From NCBI RefSeq assembly GCF_014200455.1, contig NZ_JACHBW010000011.1, positions 219,208-283,207 on the forward strand: 64,000 nucleotides of DNA, given 5' to 3'. The translations under genes and the position numbers were made by a program. A model generated the notes under the pieces. That model did not search any database. It saw only the letters and a program-made list of their open reading frames with translations, and was not told the DNA's origin. This document shows, one piece after another, positions 37,124 to 46,348 of this stretch (the stretch's first letter is position 1; each line of letters starts with the position of its first letter). The stretch is from Paraburkholderia bannensis (GTDB lineage Bacteria > Pseudomonadota > Gammaproteobacteria > Burkholderiales > Burkholderiaceae).

Positions 37124-37480
37124 CTACTCACCCATCGGCCGCTGCACGGCCAGCCGGTTCCTGACGGCTCTCACGCCCGGCACGGTTTGCGCGATCGCGG
37201 CCACGGCGTCGATCTGGCGCGCCTCCTGCACCGTGCCGGTGAGCGTGAGCGTGCCGTCCCTCGCCACCACGCTGATATTGCCCGCGTCGATCTCCTTGTG
37301 CTGGGCGAGCGCCGCGTAGACCTTGCGGCTCAGCGCGCGATTGGCTTTGCGCTGCTCGTTCGCCGTCGGAGCGGCGGGCGGCGTCGCAAAGGCCTGCGCA
37401 CCGGCGTCGACGGACACGCCGGACAGCAACGCCAGCCCTGCGGACAGAATCGATATAAACAGGATTCCTCTATATTTCAT
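37124..37480 (-). CDS. Periplasmic BON-domain protein
   Basis: A 118-aa protein with a signal peptide (residues 1-28, ending GAQA) and one BON domain. The domain covers NRALSRKVYAALAQHKEID, the strand ISVVARDGTLTLTGTVQ and VPGVRAVRNRLAV. It lies 31 bases after the porin gene on the same strand. The start MKYRG at 37480 gives a normal signal peptide. It is similar in plan to the BON gene at 27891. Confidence 0.82.
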   Translation of the reverse strand: MKYRGILFISILSAGLALLSGVSVDAGAQAFATPPAAPTANEQRKANRALSRKVYAALAQHKEIDAGNISVVARDGTLTLTGTVQEARQIDAVAAIAQTVPGVRAVRNRLAVQRPMGE

Positions 37481-37510
37481 CGACAACTCCATAATCGAAA
37501 CCTGCGAATA

Positions 37511-38635
37511 TCAGAACGTATGCCGGATGCCGAGCATCGCTGCAGTCGTGGAAATGCCGGGCGCGACGGGCTCGCCGTAGGTGATTGCCTGATTCATCGC
37601 GCCGCGATTGGCCACATAGCCCACCTGCGCGTAGCACAGCGTGCGCTTCGAGACGTTGTACTCCGCGCCAATCGCATATTCACTCGAATGGTTCGCGGAA
37701 TCGTTGCGGTCGCGTAGATAGTAGAAGCCCGAGGTGATACGAAAGAACGGCGTGAACTGATAGCCCAACCCGCCTGAAACAAGCTGAAAATCGCTATGTC
37801 CGGTGTTCGACGGATTCCTGCCGATTCCATACGATGCGGACACCAGGAGACCGTGAAACGTATATTTGGCGCCGAAGTAATAAAAGCGGTTGTTGTCGAG
37901 ACCCGTGGCCGGCAGGTTGGCGGCCAGATTCGTGTCGTGCGCGTTGTAGTACACGGCGGCCAGATTTAAACCGTAATTCGAATACCTGAGCACGGCGGAT
38001 TCGCGCGTGCCGCCCTGAATCTGCCCCGGCACGCCGCCGGGCGCATACTCCAGCGCGACGGAAGCGCCGCGCAGTTTCGGCGACTGCCAGACGATGGCAT
38101 TGCTGTCATACAGCGCGCCAACCGGCACGTTGGTGCTGGTTCCGGACCAGCCCGCAACCTGGTTCATCCCCAGCCAGGCGCTCAGGATACTGCCGAAATA
38201 CTGTGCCGAGCGCACGTCCGTTTCGGCCATCGCGTAGATCATGGGTGTGAACTGACGCCCCGCATCGATCGAGCCGAACGGCCCCGATACGCCAATCGTC
38301 GTCTGCTGGTTGAACACGGCGGCGGCGCCGGCGGCATCCGCAAGACCGAGCTTGCCGCTGCCGCTATTGAACACGCCTTGCAGCCGGAAATTGACCTTGT
38401 AGCCGCCGCCGATATCCTCGCTGCCCTTGATGCCCCAGAAGCTCGCGTAGATGCCGGCGTCCTTCAAGGCATAGACGTGGCCGAGATTCTTTGCGTTCGG
38501 TGCAAATGAAGCGGCCAATGAGCTTTGATATAACAGTCCGGTGTCGATAGCGCCATACAGCGTCAACGAAGATTGCGCGTGCGCTGCGCCCGCCAGGGCC
38601 GCGCAGGCGGCCACGGCACTCCACTGCTTTTTCAT
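37511..38635 (-). CDS. Gram-negative porin (OmpC family)
   Basis: A 374-aa outer-membrane trimeric porin. The signal peptide ends AHA-QSS and is followed by the Burkholderia-type strand SSLTLYGAIDTGLLYQSS. PFGSIDAGRQFTPM and the last strand GIRHTF, with the C-terminal Phe needed for BAM assembly, are visible. It lies at the end of the BKACE1 operon after the MFS gene, so it may admit the operon substrate across the outer membrane (inference). Confidence 0.9.
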   Translation of the reverse strand: MKKQWSAVAACAALAGAAHAQSSLTLYGAIDTGLLYQSSLAASFAPNAKNLGHVYALKDAGIYASFWGIKGSEDIGGGYKVNFRLQGVFNSGSGKLGLADAAGAAAVFNQQTTIGVSGPFGSIDAGRQFTPMIYAMAETDVRSAQYFGSILSAWLGMNQVAGWSGTSTNVPVGALYDSNAIVWQSPKLRGASVALEYAPGGVPGQIQGGTRESAVLRYSNYGLNLAAVYYNAHDTNLAANLPATGLDNNRFYYFGAKYTFHGLLVSASYGIGRNPSNTGHSDFQLVSGGLGYQFTPFFRITSGFYYLRDRNDSANHSSEYAIGAEYNVSKRTLCYAQVGYVANRGAMNQAITYGEPVAPGISTTAAMLGIRHTF

Positions 38636-38771
38636 CGTGTCTCCTTCGATCTCCGTTGGCCTTTGAAGGCCGATTTGATTGGGCCGATGCGTGCCGGCCC
38701 GGTATTTTTTATTCGCGCGCTTTATTCATGTGCTTTATTCGCGCTTTTTCTTGTCGGGAACCGCGTTAATG

Positions 38772-40052
38772 TCAGCTGCGCTCGGTGCGCGCGTGAGTGC
38801 GTCGGCCTGCTGCGAACAGCAGCGCCGAAACCAGCGCCGCGCAAGGAATCCATTCGAGCGCTGCATGCAGGCCCAATCGATCCGCGAGCAGCCCCGTGAG
38901 CACCGGCCCGGCCGCCAGCCCCAGCAGATTGTTGGCGAGCGCCCAGAGCGCCATCGCGGTGCCGTGAATCGCCGGCGGCGTGAGTTCCGCGACGAGTGCG
39001 CCCGTGGGTCCGCACGCGCCCGAGGCGATGAACATGCCCGCGCCGATCAAGCCGAGCTGCAGCGCGCCGGGCGGCAGATGAAAAGCACTCGCCAGCGCAA
39101 CAAGCGAGGCTGCGCAGAACAGTATCGCCATGGTCCATCGACGCCACGGACGATGGCGGCCGATGCGATCGGTCAAAGCGCCGCACACGATCATGCCCAG
39201 CCCCGACGTCAGCACGAACAGCGCCGCGATCACGCTCGCGCGGTCGAGCCGCATGTCGTAGGCGCGCACGAGATAGCTGGGCAGCCACGCGAACAGCGCG
39301 CCGGGCAGGATCAACTGGACGCCACAGCCCACATACGCGTAAATCACGGCGCGAGTCGCGAATAGTGCGCGTGCGAGACTGCGCGGCGTGAAGCGAGGCC
39401 GCGCGGCACGCGCGGCAAGCGCGCATTGAGGCGCGATGCGCCGTTCCGTGACGACCAGACGATAGATCAGCGCTAGCACCAGGCCGAACACCGCCATCGT
39501 CGCGAACGACCAGCGCCAACCGAGATGCGCTGCAACGATGCCGCTGAGCGCCATGCCGAGCATCGAGCCAAACGCGCCTCCCGCGAGAAACGAGCCGGAA
39601 AGCGTGGCGCGCAGATGGGCGGGAAACACGCTGAGCACGACCGCAAGCCCCACGCTGCCATAGGCGGCCTCGCCCACGCCGACGAACAGGCGCGCCGCGA
39701 ACATCTGCCCGTAGTTCGCCGATACCGCGCAGGCGAGCGTCGCGAGGCTCCAGAGCACCGCCATCAGGATCAGGCTGCGCACGCGGCCCCAGCGATCGGC
39801 GAGCAGCGAAAGCGGAAACGTGAGCAGTCCCACCATCAGCGCGACGACGCTGCTGAGCGAACCGAGCTGCGTGTCGGTGAGTTGCCATTGCGCCTTGAGC
39901 AAGGGGAACACGGCGTTGAGCACCTGGCGCGACATATAGTCGGCGAGCAGCAGGCCGAAGGTCAGCGCGAAGACGCACCAGGCATAGGCTCTCGATACAT
40001 CCGGCGCGGCCGCGTCGGGCTCGCCGATCGCGATGGTCGCTTGCATTCCCAC
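38772..40052 (-). CDS. MFS transporter of the catabolic operon
   Basis: A 426-aa carrier with about 12 membrane segments. Conserved motif A is present in both halves (LLADRWGRVRS near residue 90 and ALTDRIGRHRPW near residue 300). The first segment carries DYMSRQVLNAVFPLL, typical of the ACS/aromatic-acid-proton symporter type of MFS. The GTG at 40052 is chosen because AGGAG is six bases upstream; an ATG two codons later is also possible. It lies between the hydrolase and porin genes of the BKACE1 operon, so it probably imports the operon substrate. Confidence 0.82.
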   Translation of the reverse strand: MGMQATIAIGEPDAAAPDVSRAYAWCVFALTFGLLLADYMSRQVLNAVFPLLKAQWQLTDTQLGSLSSVVALMVGLLTFPLSLLADRWGRVRSLILMAVLWSLATLACAVSANYGQMFAARLFVGVGEAAYGSVGLAVVLSVFPAHLRATLSGSFLAGGAFGSMLGMALSGIVAAHLGWRWSFATMAVFGLVLALIYRLVVTERRIAPQCALAARAARPRFTPRSLARALFATRAVIYAYVGCGVQLILPGALFAWLPSYLVRAYDMRLDRASVIAALFVLTSGLGMIVCGALTDRIGRHRPWRRWTMAILFCAASLVALASAFHLPPGALQLGLIGAGMFIASGACGPTGALVAELTPPAIHGTAMALWALANNLLGLAAGPVLTGLLADRLGLHAALEWIPCAALVSALLFAAGRRTHARTERS

Positions 40053-40109
40053 GTTCGTCTCCTTGTCTGTTCGGCTTGTCTTTGTGCGCAAAGCGAGGCA
40101 GCTTCCGTT

Positions 40110-40721
40110 TCAGGGCTCGCCCGGCCGTGTGAGCACCTCGATCAAGCCTTCGGCGGCCAGCCACTCTCCGTAGCCGCTGGCCGGATTCAGATGCCCCACC
40201 TCGCCGAGATCGACGCACTCGCTGCCCCAGGCGCGCGCGAGTTCCGACACGCGGGTCTGGCTGGCGAGCGGATCGTCGCGGCTCGCCGCCACGATCGAAT
40301 CGAACGGCAGCGGCTCGCGCGGCACCGGCAGCCAGCCCGCCGCCGCGAGCGCCGCGATGTCCGGATAGGGCGCGGGCATTGGCGTATCGAAATCGGGCGG
40401 CACCGCCAGCAGCGCACCGCGGATCGCAGCGCACGCCGTGCGGGCATGGCGGCGCGCCCAATGCGCAACCGCAATGCAGCCGGCGCTGTGCGCGACGATG
40501 ATCGCGGACGCTGCATGTGAAGTTTGCGCCGCCAGCTTCGCCACTACCGCTTCTATCGCGTCTACGCGGGCGGTGCAATCGAGATCGTCACGCCCCATCG
40601 GCGCGAGCGCCACGACCGCCCGGCGCGCACTGCGCAGCCGCGCTTCAAGCAGGGTCTGCCAATGCTCTTCGACATGCTCGCGCAGCCCCGGCACGATCAC
40701 GATGACCGGTTCGGCTCTCAT
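40110..40721 (-). CDS. RBBP9/YdeN-type alpha/beta hydrolase
   Basis: A 203-aa serine hydrolase. The start EPVIVIVPGLREHVEEHWQ is characteristic of the family. The nucleophile elbow is AHSAGCIAVAHW, and a late Asp/His pair fits FDSIVAASRDD and VGHLNPASGYGEW. It overlaps the BKACE1 stop by four bases (ATGA), so it is translationally coupled to that gene. In this operon it may hydrolyse an ester or thioester made during substrate breakdown. Confidence 0.8.
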   Translation of the reverse strand: MRAEPVIVIVPGLREHVEEHWQTLLEARLRSARRAVVALAPMGRDDLDCTARVDAIEAVVAKLAAQTSHAASAIIVAHSAGCIAVAHWARRHARTACAAIRGALLAVPPDFDTPMPAPYPDIAALAAAGWLPVPREPLPFDSIVAASRDDPLASQTRVSELARAWGSECVDLGEVGHLNPASGYGEWLAAEGLIEVLTRPGEP

Positions 40722-41776
40722 GCCGCCGACTTCACGCGTGCAGGGTCGGCTACGCCCGCGCGGTTGGGCAGATAGCCGTTGGCCGCGAGCGTCGTATCCG
40801 CGTCGTCGTAGAAGGTGCCGATGCGATAGATCGCGCGCGCCTCCTTGCCGGTGGCGATCTCGCGGCCCAGTTCGCGCGCCACGCGCACGCATTGTTCGAT
40901 CTGCTGCACCGAACTCATGCGCTCGCCGTGCTGCCCGATCAGCGTGTCCTCGATACCGCAGCGCGGATGCAGCCCCATCGACATCGCCATCATGTTGAAG
41001 GGCAACACGTTCTTGAGCAGCGACTCCGCGGTGAGCGTGCAGCCTTGTGGCGCGCGATGCACGAAGTTGAAGAAGTTGAAAGGATTCGGGCCGTCAAAGC
41101 CCCCGCCGATGCCGATCCAGGTGAGATTCAGCGGGCCGCGATAGGCGCCCTTGCGCACCAGTCGCTCCAGCGTCTCCAGCGCGTGGATGCCGGTGAGCTG
41201 GAAATGCGGCTGGATACCGGCATGGGTCAGGCGGCGCAGATGCTCCTCCACCCACGCCGGACCGGCCGGCACTGTCATCTCCGCATAGGCCGCCTGCAGT
41301 GCCGGATTCGCCAGCGAGGTGCCATGCAGATACTCGGGATAGAGCAGCTCCATGATGTTCATCTGCGTGGTGTTGATCGCCACCGTGACCTGGTCGGGGC
41401 GCGGTTCGAGATCGGCCAGCATATGGCGCGTGTCGTCGGAGAGCCATTTGGCCGCCTGGCCGTCATCTTCCGGCGCGAACGAGATCGATCCGCCCACCTG
41501 AATAATCATGTCGGGGACGGCACGGCGCACGCCTGCAATCAGCTCGTTGAACTTCGACAGACGCTTCGAGCCCCGGCCGTCGAGTTCGCGTACGTGCAGA
41601 TGCAGCACCGTCGCGCCCGCGTTATAGCAGTCCACCGCTTTTTGCACCTGCTCGTCCATCGTCACCGGGATGTCCTCCGGAAAATCGTCGGGCATCCATT
41701 CTGGCCCGTAGGGCGCAACCGTGATCACCACCTTGTCCATATTCTCGGGGTGCAGCGAATCGTCGAGGAATTGCAT
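40718..41776 (-). CDS. BKACE (DUF849) beta-keto acid cleavage enzyme 1
   Basis: A 352-aa TIM-barrel enzyme that cleaves a beta-keto acid with acetyl-CoA to give acetoacetate and a CoA ester. The family marks are ATVLHLHVRELDG with the zinc-binding HxH, the phrase DMIIQVGGSISF, NITQMN-like and the C-terminal GLHPRCGIEDTL and VRVARELGREIAT. It is the third gene of a leftward operon with a quinone reductase and a TauD-type dioxygenase. A close paralogue of equal length is at 45290. Confidence 0.9.
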   Translation of the reverse strand: MQFLDDSLHPENMDKVVITVAPYGPEWMPDDFPEDIPVTMDEQVQKAVDCYNAGATVLHLHVRELDGRGSKRLSKFNELIAGVRRAVPDMIIQVGGSISFAPEDDGQAAKWLSDDTRHMLADLEPRPDQVTVAINTTQMNIMELLYPEYLHGTSLANPALQAAYAEMTVPAGPAWVEEHLRRLTHAGIQPHFQLTGIHALETLERLVRKGAYRGPLNLTWIGIGGGFDGPNPFNFFNFVHRAPQGCTLTAESLLKNVLPFNMMAMSMGLHPRCGIEDTLIGQHGERMSSVQQIEQCVRVARELGREIATGKEARAIYRIGTFYDDADTTLAANGYLPNRAGVADPARVKSAA

Positions 41777-41833
41777 GTCTTGCTCCGGTTCGGGTTTTCT
41801 TGTGAGGATCGGATATTTAATCCGGCATCCTGA

Positions 41834-42682
41834 TCAATACGGAACGTCGCCGATAATGCCGGCGCGCTCCATCTTGCGGTGGCACGGCGCATAGTCCATG
41901 ACGGCGTAATGCTGCGTGCTGCGGTTGTCCCAGATCGCGACGCTGCCGGGTTGCCAGCGCCAGCGCACCTGGTATTCGGGCACATACGCCTGGCTGATCA
42001 GGTATTGCAGCAACTGGGCCGCACCGGGGTTATGGTCCTGACCCACGCGCACGCGCGCAGGCGTGTGGTAGTTGACGAAATGCGTGGTGAAGCCGTTGAC
42101 GAACAGCACTTTCTCGCCGGTTTCAGGGTGCGTGCGCACCACCGGATGTTCCGCGTCGGGATACTGTGCTTTCAGGGCGAGGCGCTTTTCCAGCGGCATC
42201 GCCGCGCCAAAGCTCGACTGGATGCTGTGGTTGGCGCGCAGATCGGCAATCTGCGCCTTGATGTGCGCGGGCAGATGTTCATACGCGAGCGCCATATTCG
42301 CCCACATGGTGTCGCCGCCCACCGGCGGGCATTCCACGCAGCGCAATACCGCACCCATCGGCGGCGCTGCGCGCCAGGTTGCATCGGTGTGCCACGCGTT
42401 TTCGTAGCGGTCGTTGGCGTGCTCCGGCGTTTTGTAGATCTGCACGAGGCCAGGATGATCGGGATGGCTGCCAGCCACCGGATGCCCCTCCAGACTGCCG
42501 AAGCGCTCCGCGAACGCCACATGCTCCGCGCGCGACAAGGTCTGTCCGCGCAGGAACAGCACCTTGTATTCGAGCAGTGCGGCCTTGATCGCGGCGAACA
42601 GGCCATCGTCGCGCGCGGCATCAGCGAGATCGACATCGCGCAGTTGCGCGCCGATCGCACAGGTCAATGGTTCGATTTTCAT
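41834..42682 (-). CDS. TauD/TfdA-family 2-oxoglutarate-dependent dioxygenase
   Basis: A 282-aa Fe(II)/2-oxoglutarate oxygenase. The facial triad is seen as NAWHTDATW (His98, Asp100) and STQHYAVMDY (His258), with Arg269 probably binding 2-oxoglutarate. The family plan (LFLRGQTLSRAEHVAFAERFG at the N-terminus, GDTMWANMALAYEHL in the middle) is complete. It may hydroxylate a sulphonate, amine or ether carbon of the operon substrate, releasing the keto acid later cleaved by BKACE (inference). Ten bases separate it from the quinone reductase gene. Confidence 0.88.
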   Translation of the reverse strand: MKIEPLTCAIGAQLRDVDLADAARDDGLFAAIKAALLEYKVLFLRGQTLSRAEHVAFAERFGSLEGHPVAGSHPDHPGLVQIYKTPEHANDRYENAWHTDATWRAAPPMGAVLRCVECPPVGGDTMWANMALAYEHLPAHIKAQIADLRANHSIQSSFGAAMPLEKRLALKAQYPDAEHPVVRTHPETGEKVLFVNGFTTHFVNYHTPARVRVGQDHNPGAAQLLQYLISQAYVPEYQVRWRWQPGSVAIWDNRSTQHYAVMDYAPCHRKMERAGIIGDVPY

Positions 42683-42691
42683 CGCGCCTCC

Positions 42692-43672
42692 TCAGACCGT
42701 GAAGACCGACGAGCCGGTCGTGCGCCGCGCCTCGATATCGCGATGCGCCTGCACGGCGTCTTCGAGCGCGTAGCGCTGGTTGATCTCGATGCGGATGCGC
42801 CCGGCAGCGACGTGACCGAAGATTTCTGCCGCGAGCGCGGCCTTTTCCGCCGGATCGGCGATGTAATCGGCCAGCGCGGGACGCGTGACATAGAGCGAGC
42901 CCTTCATGGCGAGCATCTGCGGTTCGAAGGCCGGAGCCTTGCCCGAAGCGGTGCCCACGCACACCAGCAGGCCGCGGCGCTTGAGCGAATCGAGCGACGC
43001 CGCGAAGGTGTCCTTGCCAACGCTGTCGTAGACCACCGAAACCCCCGCGCCACCGGTCAACTCGCGCACGCGCTGCGCCACGTCTTCACGCGTATAGAGG
43101 ATCACGTGATCGCAACCGTGCCGACGTGCGATGGCCGCTTTTTCCTCGCTCGACACGGTGCCGATGACGGTGAGCCCCAGCAGTCTGGCCCACTGGCACA
43201 GAATCAGCCCCACGCCACCCGCCGCCGCATGCACGAGGACCGTCTCGCCCGCCGCCAGCGGCCAGATGCGGCGCATCAGATAGGCGGCGGTCAAACCGCG
43301 CATTGTCATGGCGGCCGCCGTGTCGCAGGCGATCGCGTCGGGCAGCTTGATGAGCGGCGCAGCCGCGATCAGCCGCTCGGTGCTATATGCGCCCAGCGTG
43401 TTCACAAAGCCCGTGTACGTGACGCGATCGCCCGGCGCAACATGGGTCACGCCCGCGCCCACGGCTTCCACGACGCCCGCCGCTTCGACGCCCATGCCCG
43501 CGGGCAACGGCACGGGATAGAGGCCGCTGCGGAAATAGGTATCGGCGAAATTGAGCCCGACTGCTTCGTGACGCAGGCGCACTTCGCCCGGCCCCGGCGC
43601 GCCGACCGCCACCTCCTCCCAGCGCATCACCTCGGGCGCACCGGTCTCGTGAAAACGGATTGCATGTGCCAT
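42692..43672 (-). CDS. NADPH:quinone reductase-like MDR enzyme (QOR type)
   Basis: A 326-aa zinc-free medium-chain dehydrogenase. It has VGLNFADTYFRSGLYPVPLP, the YxG-GxG-A-Y-type substrate loop (YTGFVNTLGAYSTERLI) and the nucleotide-binding motif VHAAAGGVGLILCQWARLLG, all of the QOR subfamily. It reduces quinones or enones with NADPH. The ATG at 43672 follows GGAG seven bases upstream. It is the first gene of the BKACE1 operon and diverges from the AraC regulator. Confidence 0.88.
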   Translation of the reverse strand: MAHAIRFHETGAPEVMRWEEVAVGAPGPGEVRLRHEAVGLNFADTYFRSGLYPVPLPAGMGVEAAGVVEAVGAGVTHVAPGDRVTYTGFVNTLGAYSTERLIAAAPLIKLPDAIACDTAAAMTMRGLTAAYLMRRIWPLAAGETVLVHAAAGGVGLILCQWARLLGLTVIGTVSSEEKAAIARRHGCDHVILYTREDVAQRVRELTGGAGVSVVYDSVGKDTFAASLDSLKRRGLLVCVGTASGKAPAFEPQMLAMKGSLYVTRPALADYIADPAEKAALAAEIFGHVAAGRIRIEINQRYALEDAVQAHRDIEARRTTGSSVFTV

Positions 43673-43913
43673 CGCCTGTCTCCTGTATGCCTGTCCGGCG
43701 TTTGTTCGTATCAATGCGTCCATGCAGCGCATTGTCATGAGGCCCCATTGTGCGAACGGTGCGCGCGGCGCGCTTGACCGCGCGCGACACGACCTGACGC
43801 AGGACGACAGGCGCGCCTGGCCGGAGAACACCGGCCTGCGTTCATGGTTATTCCGGACAGACGCCGCCGGGTCCCAACGGTAGCCTCGGCGAATCAAGCC
43901 CGTTTCCTACGCC

Positions 43914-44963
43914 ATGCCCCTCCTGGTTCGCACCGCCTCCCTGACCAAGTATTCCCAGATCGCCCGCAGCATCGGCATCGATCCCGTGCGCACGCTGCGC
44001 GCGGCGGGTGTCGATCCGTCCTGCCTGTCGATGCCGGACCTGCGCATTCCCGAAGCGAGCCTTGCCCGCGTCTTCGAGGTTTCGGCGCACCAAGGTGGCG
44101 GTTCGCTGGGCGTGCGTATCGGCGAGGCGTGGAAACTGGCCGATTTCGGCGCATTGAGCCTGTTTCTCCAGCATCAGCCGACGCTGCGCGACGTGCTCGC
44201 GCAGATCGAGTGCTACCGGCATCTGCTCAGCGATTCGGTGGCCGTGCATGTGGAGGAAATTGACGATGTGGCGGTGCTGCACGTAGCGCTGCTGACCGGC
44301 CGCCCGCATCCCGGCCCTGAAATGGTGGAGCTGGCCGTGGGCGCGGTTTTCAGCCTGGTGCGCGCGATGCTCGGCTCAAACTATCTGCCGCGCAGCGTGC
44401 ATTTCGCGCATGCCGCGCCCGCGAGCCTCGAAGTGCATCGGCGCTTTTTCGGCCAGCGCGTCGAATTCGACAGCGAGTGCGACGGCATCGTGCTCGCACG
44501 CCAGGATCTCGATCGCGCCAACCCGCTCGCCGATGCGCATCTTGCGCACTACGCGCGCGAACTGCTCGATCTGCAGCCGCGCTATCAGCAGGAATCGCTA
44601 GCCGACAACGTGCGCCGCACACTGCATATCCTGCTGCCGCGCGGCCAGGGTGCGATCGAGCCGGTGAGCGCCCGGCTCGGCCTCACACCGCGCACGCTGC
44701 AGCGTCAACTCGAACAGACCGGCATGCGCTTTTCAGCGCTGCTCAACGAAGTGCGCGCCTCGCTTGCGATCCGCTATCTGACACAGCCGCGCCATTCGGT
44801 TTCCGACGTGGCGGATCTGCTGGGATTTTCGGAATTGAGCGCATTCTCGCGCTGGTTCAGCGGCGAATTCCGCCAGGCGCCGAGTCACTGGCGCGGCGCG
44901 TTTTTTGAACGAGGCACGAACGGCTCCCTCGCGCCATACCCAGCCAATCATTCGGGTCACTAA
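43914..44963 (+). CDS. AraC-family regulator with arabinose-binding-like sensor domain
   Basis: A 349-aa protein. Residues 1-200 form an Arabinose_bd-type sensor domain (VRTLRAAGVDPSCLSMPDLRIP is the conserved start). Residues 230-330 form the two helix-turn-helix AraC domain (VSARLGLTPRTLQRQLEQTG and VSDVADLLGFSELSAFSRWF). Its position, divergent from the quinone reductase operon and convergent with the Rieske/BKACE2 pair, makes it the probable regulator of both blocks. No operator was identified. Confidence 0.85.
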   Translation: MPLLVRTASLTKYSQIARSIGIDPVRTLRAAGVDPSCLSMPDLRIPEASLARVFEVSAHQGGGSLGVRIGEAWKLADFGALSLFLQHQPTLRDVLAQIECYRHLLSDSVAVHVEEIDDVAVLHVALLTGRPHPGPEMVELAVGAVFSLVRAMLGSNYLPRSVHFAHAAPASLEVHRRFFGQRVEFDSECDGIVLARQDLDRANPLADAHLAHYARELLDLQPRYQQESLADNVRRTLHILLPRGQGAIEPVSARLGLTPRTLQRQLEQTGMRFSALLNEVRASLAIRYLTQPRHSVSDVADLLGFSELSAFSRWFSGEFRQAPSHWRGAFFERGTNGSLAPYPANHSGH

Positions 44964-44972
44964 GCATATTTG

Positions 44973-45293
44973 CTATGCCGTCGCGAGGCTGATCTGACCG
45001 TCGATCACCCGCGTCGGCAGCAGTTTCACGCACAGCTGGCCACCCGTAAGTGAGCGCCCCGTACCAAGATCGAAACGCAGCCCATGCGCGGGACAGCTCA
45101 GCACGCGCCCTTGCAGGCAGCCGCTCGCAAGCGACGCTCCGTTGTGCGGGCAACTATTCTCGATGGCGTGCAGTTGGCCTTCGATACGAAACACCACCAC
45201 GCTGCGCCCGCCAACAAAGGCCAGCTTGCGCTCGCCTTCGGCCACATCGGCGTCCGCGCAGATGACGTGTGCCGTCTGCGTCGCCGCGCTCAT
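44973..45293 (-). CDS. Rieske-type [2Fe-2S] ferredoxin
   Basis: A 106-aa small Rieske protein. The cluster ligands are in NSCPHNGASL (Cys, His) and LSCPAHGLRF (Cys, His). The surrounding strand pattern is that of NirD/biphenyl-dioxygenase-ferredoxin-like proteins. It lies downstream of BKACE2 with a four-base overlap (ATGA), so the two are coupled. It may pass electrons to an oxygenase encoded elsewhere, as no Rieske oxygenase large subunit is present in the window. Confidence 0.88.
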   Translation of the reverse strand: MSAATQTAHVICADADVAEGERKLAFVGGRSVVVFRIEGQLHAIENSCPHNGASLASGCLQGRVLSCPAHGLRFDLGTGRSLTGGQLCVKLLPTRVIDGQISLATA

Positions 45294-46348
45294 GCGCTCT
45301 TCCTCAGAAAGCCCTGATTGCCGCCGTTACGGTTGGGGGCAAAGCCGTTCGCCAGCAGCGACGCTTCCACCGAGTCGTAGAACACGCCGATGCGCGACAG
45401 TTCGCGCGCTTCGCGTGCCGTGGCAATGTTGCGGCCGAATTCGCGCGTAATGCGCACAAGTTGCTCGATCTGCTTCACGGTGCTCATCTTCGCGCTGCGC
45501 GACTGATTCCACAGACAGTCTTCGATGCCGCAGCGCACATGCAGGCCCATAGCGATAGCCATCATATTGACCGGCAGCACGTTGCGCACGTTGCTCTCCA
45601 GCGTAAGCACCGCGCCATCGGGCACGGCGCGCACGAAACTGGCGAGGCTATAGATGCTGGGCGTATCCATGCCGCCCGCGATGGCGACCCAGTTCATCAC
45701 CAGCGGGCCTTTGTAGAAACCACGCCGCATCAGCCGCTCGACCGATTCGAAACTATTGAGGTTGTAGCACTGGAAGGCGCTTTGAATGCCCCTGGCCGAC
45801 AGGCGGCGCACGTGCTCCTCGACCCAGCCTGGCTGCGCCGGTACGGTCATTTCCTTGTACGCACCGAATATTGCAGGGTTTTCCCGCGACGTGCCCTTGA
45901 AGTCGGCGTCCTCGGCCTGATCGGTCACGTTCATCTGCGAGGTATTGACCGTGACCGTCACCTGGTCCGGCGCGGGCTCCAGATCCGCCAGCATATGGCG
46001 CGTATCGTCGGAAAGCCACTTTGCGGCCTGCCCATCGTTTTCGGGCGCGAACGAAATCGAGCCGCCCACCTGAATGATCATCTCAGGCACCGCCTTGCGC
46101 ACGCCGGCGATCAACGCGTTGAACTGTGACAGCCGCTTGCTGCCCTTGCCGTCGAGCTCGCGCACATGCAGATGCAGGACCGTCGCGCCCGCGTTATAGC
46201 AGTCCACCGCCTTCTGGACTTGCGCATCCATCGTCACGGGAATGTCGTCGGGGAAATCGGCGGGCAACCAGCCCGGTGCGTAGGGCGCGGCCGTGATAAT
46301 GAGGGGCGGCTGGTTTTCGGGAAACAGATGGCCGTCGAGAAAGTTCAT
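45290..46348 (-). CDS. BKACE (DUF849) beta-keto acid cleavage enzyme 2
   Basis: A 352-aa paralogue of the enzyme at 40718, sharing ATVLHLHVRELDG, MIIQVGGSISFAPE and the late GLHVRCGIEDCLW segment. The substrate-facing stretch differs strongly (DQAEDADFKGTSRENPAIFG replaces the MELLYPEYLHGTS part), so it probably uses another keto acid. The ATG at 46348 is preceded by GGAG seven bases upstream. It forms a two-gene leftward operon with the Rieske gene. Confidence 0.9.
   Translation of the reverse strand: MNFLDGHLFPENQPPLIITAAPYAPGWLPADFPDDIPVTMDAQVQKAVDCYNAGATVLHLHVRELDGKGSKRLSQFNALIAGVRKAVPEMIIQVGGSISFAPENDGQAAKWLSDDTRHMLADLEPAPDQVTVTVNTSQMNVTDQAEDADFKGTSRENPAIFGAYKEMTVPAQPGWVEEHVRRLSARGIQSAFQCYNLNSFESVERLMRRGFYKGPLVMNWVAIAGGMDTPSIYSLASFVRAVPDGAVLTLESNVRNVLPVNMMAIAMGLHVRCGIEDCLWNQSRSAKMSTVKQIEQLVRITREFGRNIATAREARELSRIGVFYDSVEASLLANGFAPNRNGGNQGFLRKSA

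Noticed and set aside
41879..43777. Plus-strand open frame of about 630 codons across the dioxygenase and quinone reductase genes
   Set aside because: Both genes opposite are strongly supported. The product is His/Arg-rich and lacks a domain.
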